In this document: positions 60,121 through 64,000 of the stretch, piece after piece
How positions within the stretch are numbered: the stretch's first letter is position 1
Layout of the letters: every line of letters starts with the position of its first letter
NCBI GenBank assembly: GCA_014654535.1
Contig: BNBA01000014.1
Coordinates: forward strand, 286 to 64,285
Direction of reading: 5' to 3'
From: Xanthomonas boreopolis
Lineage (GTDB): Bacteria > Pseudomonadota > Gammaproteobacteria > Xanthomonadales > Xanthomonadaceae
DNA: 64,000 nt
The notes under the pieces: generated by a model
The model's database searches: none
What the model saw: the letters and a program-made list of their open reading frames with translations, nothing else
What the model was told of the DNA's origin: nothing
Translations under genes and position numbers: made by a program

Positions 60121-60767
60121 GGATCTACGTGTCTACTGCGTTCATGTTGTTGTCCATCGCAATCGCCGCGGTGCTGCTCGTGGTGTTCGCACCGGTGCTG
60201 CTGCGGATAACGCGGGCATCGTTGCGCCTGATCCTGTTGAAGGCATACAACCGACACCATGCGGACCCGACGACGACGGTGGCCAGGCCTCCGGTTCCAT
60301 TGCCACCGCAGTTGCATCCCGAAATGCTGATAGGCCAGCGACGGCGTGAGATCGAGAAAACATTGGGGCGCCCCAACCACACCCTGCGGTTGCAGGAAGG
60401 AGGACGCTACAACGGCATCGTGGCCGCTACCTGGGATTTCGTGGACCCACGACTGGGCGGCTATTTCCGCGATGGCATATGCATCGAGGCGCAAATCGAT
60501 CCCAACTGGCACCGCCGGCCGACAAACGCGGATGCGCTGATCGCGCGCTTCCAGCCGCCCGCGCAGTTCCTCGGCAAGTCCCTAGAGGATATCGAACGGA
60601 TCGCAGGTACCTGCCACGATGGCGGCAGTTTCGACTTCGGCGTCGAGGCCTGGGATTGGCGTGCCGGCGATGTTCATGTCAGAGCCTGGTTCAGAGAGAA
60701 CGCGTGTACCGCCATCCTGATCTACCGCGATGGATTAGAGATCGACGGAACCGATCGATCACACTGA
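60117..60767 (+). CDS. Hypothetical membrane-anchored protein
   Basis: 216 residues. A GTG at 60117 overlaps the LysR stop (GTGA); an ATG at 60144 is an alternative. An N-terminal membrane helix (MLLSIAIAAVLLVVFAPVLL) is followed by a soluble domain with GQRRREIEKTLGRP, which recalls the small SmpA/BamE-like fold, and aromatic-rich strands (WDFVDPRLGGYF, FGVEAWDWRAGDVHVRAWF). Base composition is a little lower in GC than its neighbours. It overlaps by 77 bases the run-on end of the opposing gene. No function assigned. Confidence 0.65.
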   Translation: MRIYVSTAFMLLSIAIAAVLLVVFAPVLLRITRASLRLILLKAYNRHHADPTTTVARPPVPLPPQLHPEMLIGQRRREIEKTLGRPNHTLRLQEGGRYNGIVAATWDFVDPRLGGYFRDGICIEAQIDPNWHRRPTNADALIARFQPPAQFLGKSLEDIERIAGTCHDGGSFDFGVEAWDWRAGDVHVRAWFRENACTAILIYRDGLEIDGTDRSH

Positions 60768-61545
60768 CAATGCCCCGATCCCGACGCTCCAGCCACATCC
60801 CGGAGTCTGCTCGAAAGCCGCTGGGTCCGCCTGCGCGGGGACGACGGCCAGAAAAATACTGGGACCCCATTTGCCCGGGTGTCCGGGCAAACAGGTCGTT
60901 CGCGTGAGATACGCGACTACAGCCGCCGCCACTCCGAAATCCTTCGCCGCGACGGTAATAGATCGCCAACGCCTTGCCGTAGATGCGATCGGCCTCGACA
61001 AAGCCGAAGAAGCGGCCATCGAAGCTGGCGCCGCGATGATCGCCCAGCACCAGCACCTTGCCTGGCGGTACCACCACATCCGTCAGATCGGGGCCACCGC
61101 CGTCGTTCAGATCGAGCCGCGCGGAGCGCCCGTCAAAACGTTCGATCAGGCCGGCCTGGTCGGCCGCCAGCGATTGCCCATTGATGTACAGGTGCCCGCC
61201 ACGCAGATCGACATGATCGCCGGCCACGGCCACCACCCGCTTGATCAGACGGGTGCCGTCATGGGGAGAGTCGAACACCGCCACTTCACCGCGCTGCGGC
61301 TGGCCACGCGCCACCACGATGCGTTCGGTGAACGGTACGCGCAGGCCGTACGCGCTCATGTCCACCACCACGCGATCGCCGGGCTGCAAGGTCGGCTGCA
61401 TCGAGCCGCTGGGCACGTGGTAATGGTTGGCGAAGGAGGACCGCGCGGCGATCATCAGCAGGATCATCACCGCCAACGGCAGGGCCTCGCGGCGCAGCCA
61501 GTGGCGGGTCTTGTGCCAGCGACTGGGTTCTTCGGATGCGTGCAT
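60691..61545 (-). CDS. lepB: Signal peptidase I-like protein with a run-on C-terminus
   Basis: S26A-family serine peptidase. One membrane helix (ALPLAVMILLMIAARSSF) precedes the catalytic serine in HVPSGSMQPTL; the lysine is in RLIKRVVAVAGDHVD and the box E equivalent is VLGDHRGASFDGRFFG. Conserved sequence ends at KALAIYYRRGEGF, near 60940. The frame then runs on for about 75 residues through a REP-like repeat and into the opposing gene. In the adjacent frame the sequence continues EWRRL and a stop at 60917-60919, a natural-looking end, so a small indel near 60937 probably shifted the C-terminus. The catalytic core is intact. ATG 61545 is preferred because GGAGCAGG precedes it; GTG 61584 is the alternative. 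Confidence 0.8.
   Translation of the reverse strand: MHASEEPSRWHKTRHWLRREALPLAVMILLMIAARSSFANHYHVPSGSMQPTLQPGDRVVVDMSAYGLRVPFTERIVVARGQPQRGEVAVFDSPHDGTRLIKRVVAVAGDHVDLRGGHLYINGQSLAADQAGLIERFDGRSARLDLNDGGGPDLTDVVVPPGKVLVLGDHRGASFDGRFFGFVEADRIYGKALAIYYRRGEGFRSGGGCSRVSHANDLFARTPGQMGSQYFSGRRPRAGGPSGFRADSGMWLERRDRGIVSVIDRFRRSLIHRGRSGWRYTRSL
60825..60853. repeat. REP-like element in the lepB run-on region
   Basis: CTGGGTCCGCCTGCGCGGGG followed by ACGACGGCC is a member of the same extragenic family as the elements near 12.53, 57.31, 61.69 and 61.81 kb. Its presence inside the nominal lepB reading frame supports the view that the frame has run into intergenic DNA. Confidence 0.65.
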
Positions 61546-61632
61546 GGCCTGCTCCGATCGCGTGTTCGTCGCAGCATCGGCCACGCTCGGAGCGGGGACC
61601 AGTGACGATCGTCATGACCCGCGCAGACAGAA

Positions 61633-61659
61633 ACGGGATGGCGCTGGACGCCATCCCGT
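61633..61659 (-). terminator. Hairpin terminator downstream of the M3 peptidase gene
   Basis: On the minus strand ACGGGATGGCG-TCCAG-CGCCATCCCGT is followed by TTCTGTCT, giving an 11-bp stem with a short T-rich tail. It lies about 200 bases after the peptidase stop and before lepB. Confidence 0.65.
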
Positions 61660-61739
61660 CTGTTTCGTTGCGCGGCAGGGGCGCCATCCCCGCTTGCGGG
61701 GCTGAACGCGCGATGCGGGGCCGCTGGGTCTTCGCCTCC

Positions 61740-61800
61740 GGCCATCGGGCATAGCCCGACGGCGTTCGGCGCCACGCGAGCCAGTGGCCCGCAAGCAGCG
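61740..61800. repeat. 61-bp dispersed element, copy 2
   Basis: Second copy of the element at 36549-36609, starting GGCCATCGGGCATAGCCCGA and ending CGCAAGCAGCG. It is flanked on both sides by REP-like hairpins (near 61690 and 61808-61832), so the whole 61585-61857 gap is repeat-derived and has no gene. Confidence 0.8.
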
Positions 61801-61857
61801 ACGCTTCACCCCCGCCTGGGCGGGGACGACGGCCATCTGCATGCAGGTCCGGCCGAC

Positions 61858-64000
61858 TTACTTCAGGCCGCGGTTCTCCAGCAGCGGTTCCACGCTCGGG
61901 TCCTTGCCGCGGAACTGGCGGTACAGGTCGGCCAGTTCGACGGTGTTGCCGCGCGAGAGGATCTTGTCGCGGAAGGTGTCGCCGTTGGCGCGGGTCAGGC
62001 CGCCGTTTTCCTTGAACCATTCGAACGCGTCGTGGTCGAGCACTTCCGACCAGAAGTAGGCGTAGTAGCCGGCCGAGTAGCCGCCGCCCCAGATGTGGTC
62101 GAAGTAGCTGGTGCGGTAGCGCGGCGGCACTTCCGCCAGGTCGACCTTGAACTTCTTCAGCGCGTCGGCCTCGAACTTGTCCACGTCCTGCAACGGCGCA
62201 TCCGCCGGCAGGGTGTGCCAGGCCAGGTCGAGCAGCGCCGCCGACAGGTACTCGGTGGTGGCGTAGCCCTGGTTGAAGGTCTTGGCCTTCTGGATCTTCT
62301 CCACCAGCTCCTTGGGCATCGGCTCGCCGGTCTGGTAGTGCTTGGCGTAGTGCTCAAACACCTTCGGATCGGTCGCCCAGTGCTCGTTGAACTGCGACGG
62401 GAACTCGACGAAGTCGCGCGAGGTGCTGGTGCCGGCCAGCGACGGATACTTCACCTTCGAGAACATGCCGTGCAGCGCATGGCCGAACTCGTGGAACATC
62501 GTGGTGACGTCGTCGAAGCTGAGCAGTGCCGGCTGGCCCGGCGCGGGCTTGGTGAAGTTGCAGACGTTGTAGACCACCGGCTTGGCGCCGGTCAGGCCGT
62601 CCTGCTCGACGAACACGTCCATCCAGGCGCCGCCGGACTTGCTGTCGCGCTTGAAGTAGTCGGTGTAGAACAGCGCCAGCGAGCTGCCGTCCTTGTCGAA
62701 TACCTCGTACACCTTCATGTCCGGATGGTAGGTCGGGATGTCGGTGCGCTGCTTGAAGGTGAGGCCGTAGAGCTGGTTGGCCGCGTAGAAGACGCCGTTC
62801 TGCAGCACGTTGTCGAGCTCGAAGTACGGCTTGATCTGCGACTCGTCCAGATCGTACTTGGCCTTGCGCACCTGCTCGGCGTAGAAGTCCCAGTCGGAGG
62901 CGGCGAGCTTGAAGCCGCCCTTCTGCGCGTCGATCACCTTCTGCATCTCGGCGATCTCGCTGCGCGCCTTGGCGGTGGCGGCCGGCACGGTATCGCTGAG
63001 CAGCTTGAAGGCCGCGTCCGGGGTCTTGGCCATCTGGTCGCCCAGGCTGTAGGCGGCATAGCTGTCGAAGCCGAGCAGCTTGGCCTTCTGCGCGCGCAGC
63101 TGCGCCAGGCGCTGGATGATCTGGCGGGTATCGTTGCCGTCGCCCTTCTCGGTGCGCGTCTCGGAGGCCTGCAGCACCTGCGCGCGCAGGTCGCGGTCCT
63201 TCAGCGAGGCCAGCACCGGCTGCTGGGTGGTGTTCTGCAGGGCCAGCACGTACTTGCCGTCGAGCTTGCGCGCCTTGGCCGCCTCGGCCGCCGCGGCGAC
63301 GTCGCCGTCGCTCAGGCCGTCCAGCCTGGCCTTGTCGTCCACCACCACCGCGCCGGCGGCGGTCGCGGCGACCAGCTTGGTGTGGAACTGGGTGGAAAGC
63401 GTGGTTTCCTCGACGTTGAGCTTGCGCAGGGTGGCCTTGTCGGCGTCGGACAGCTGCGCGCCGGCGCGGACGAACTCCTGGTAGTCGCGCTCGACCAGGC
63501 GCTTCTGTTCCGGATCGAGGTTCAAGGCGTCGCGCTGGTCGTAGATCGACTTGATGCGCGCGAACAGCTTCGGATCGAGGTTGATCTCGTCCTGGTGCGC
63601 GGCCAGCTTGGGCGCGATCTCTTCCTGGATCTTCTGGCGCGCGTCGTTGGTGTCGGCCTGCACCAGGCCGAAGAAGATGCGCGAAACGCGGGTCAGGGTC
63701 TCGCCGGAGCGCTCCAGCGCCTCGATCGTGTTGGCGAAGGTGGCCGGCTCGGGGTTGTCGGCGATCTTGCGGACCTCGGCCAGGTGCTGGCGCATGCCTT
63801 CCTCGAAGGCGGGCAGGTAATCGCTGTCCTGGATCTTGTCGAACGGCGGCGCCTGGAACGGCAGCGTGCTGGCGGCCAGCAGCGGGTTCGGCGCGGCATC
63901 CGGGGTCTGGGCGGTGGCGGTCTTCTCGGGCACGGCGGGGGACTCTTTTCCGGAACAGGCGGCCAGCGCCAGGCTGATGGCGGCGGCCAGTACGACGGTA
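61858..64000 (-). CDS. M3-family oligopeptidase/peptidyl-dipeptidase lipoprotein (5' end outside window)
   Basis: Zinc metallopeptidase of at least 713 visible residues. The active site is FHEFGHALHGMFSK with the third ligand Glu in the following helix (FVEFPSQFNEHW). The C-terminus YFDHIWGGGYSAGYYAYFWS is typical of M3 Dcp-type enzymes. The frame is open to the right edge and reads upstream as a lipoprotein signal (LAAAISLALAAC then SGKESP), so the true start lies just past 64000 and internal GTG starts are rejected. It probably degrades short peptides in the periplasm. A terminator-like hairpin follows. Confidence 0.9.
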   Translation of the reverse strand, partial: TVVLAAAISLALAACSGKESPAVPEKTATAQTPDAAPNPLLAASTLPFQAPPFDKIQDSDYLPAFEEGMRQHLAEVRKIADNPEPATFANTIEALERSGETLTRVSRIFFGLVQADTNDARQKIQEEIAPKLAAHQDEINLDPKLFARIKSIYDQRDALNLDPEQKRLVERDYQEFVRAGAQLSDADKATLRKLNVEETTLSTQFHTKLVAATAAGAVVVDDKARLDGLSDGDVAAAAEAAKARKLDGKYVLALQNTTQQPVLASLKDRDLRAQVLQASETRTEKGDGNDTRQIIQRLAQLRAQKAKLLGFDSYAAYSLGDQMAKTPDAAFKLLSDTVPAATAKARSEIAEMQKVIDAQKGGFKLAASDWDFYAEQVRKAKYDLDESQIKPYFELDNVLQNGVFYAANQLYGLTFKQRTDIPTYHPDMKVYEVFDKDGSSLALFYTDYFKRDSKSGGAWMDVFVEQDGLTGAKPVVYNVCNFTKPAPGQPALLSFDDVTTMFHEFGHALHGMFSKVKYPSLAGTSTSRDFVEFPSQFNEHWATDPKVFEHYAKHYQTGEPMPKELVEKIQKAKTFNQGYATTEYLSAALLDLAWHTLPADAPLQDVDKFEADALKKFKVDLAEVPPRYRTSYFDHIWGGGYSAGYYAYFWSEVLDHDAFEWFKENGGLTRANGDTFRDKILSRGNTVELADLYRQFRGKDPSVEPLLENRGLK

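Overview
The window is a high-GC, densely packed bacterial chromosome segment, most likely from a member of the Xanthomonadaceae/Lysobacteraceae (Lysobacter, Luteimonas, Pseudoxanthomonas or a relative). The reasons are the GC-rich codon use, an OhrR with cysteines at exactly 22, 127 and 131 as in Xanthomonas OhrR, a DUF4198-DUF3649-PepSY-DUF3325 iron operon, the liuA-liuB-liuD leucine cluster, and a putative peptide-modification cassette of a type I recall from this family. No rRNA, tRNA, CRISPR array, IS element or prophage was recognised.

Layout, left to right. 1-4.7 kb: an accessory type VI secretion effector island, made of the 3' end of a VgrG-like gene, a Tle4-type lipase, two Tli4-type immunity genes and a deleted third immunity copy embedded in a duplicated segment. 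4.7-7.5 kb: a cobalamin riboswitch in front of metE. 7.5-35 kb: mostly housekeeping and stress genes (MgtC-like, pncA, purU, an Old Yellow Enzyme, sirtuin, a divergent MFS/LysR pair, tatD, purine permease, an APH(3')-like kinase, hrpB, rluE, aldo/keto reductase, curA-like reductase, ohr-ohrR, zapE, DMT transporter). 36.0-36.8 kb: a gene-free patch of small repeats. 36.8-38.6 kb: a COG0523 metal-chaperone GTPase divergent from a MerC-like protein, with a Zur-like palindrome between them. 38.6-40.9 kb: a secreted nuclease and a cytochrome c5. 41.1-44.6 kb: an iron operon behind a Fur-like site, interrupted at an ATGA start/stop junction by seven 69-bp tandem repeats. 44.7-50.4 kb: a TetR regulator and the leucine/isovalerate catabolic genes. 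50.4-55.7 kb: a putative ribosomal-peptide modification cassette (SagB-like dehydrogenase, small precursor-like protein, class III cyclase-TPR protein) followed by a cyclic-nucleotide-binding diguanylate cyclase. 55.9-60.1 kb: the glyoxylate shunt (aceA, aceB) with a divergent LysR regulator and a strong palindrome in the shared promoter. 60.1-64.0 kb: a hypothetical protein, a signal-peptidase-I-like protein with a run-on C-terminus, and a lipoprotein M3 peptidase that leaves the window.

The best candidates for poorly described biology are the peptide-modification cassette coupled to nucleotide-second-messenger enzymes (50.45-55.68 kb), the tandem-repeat insert that keeps translational coupling in the iron operon (42.2-42.7 kb), and the Tli4 duplication/deletion scar (2.0-4.7 kb). 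Functions rest on motif recognition by eye; no database search was run.
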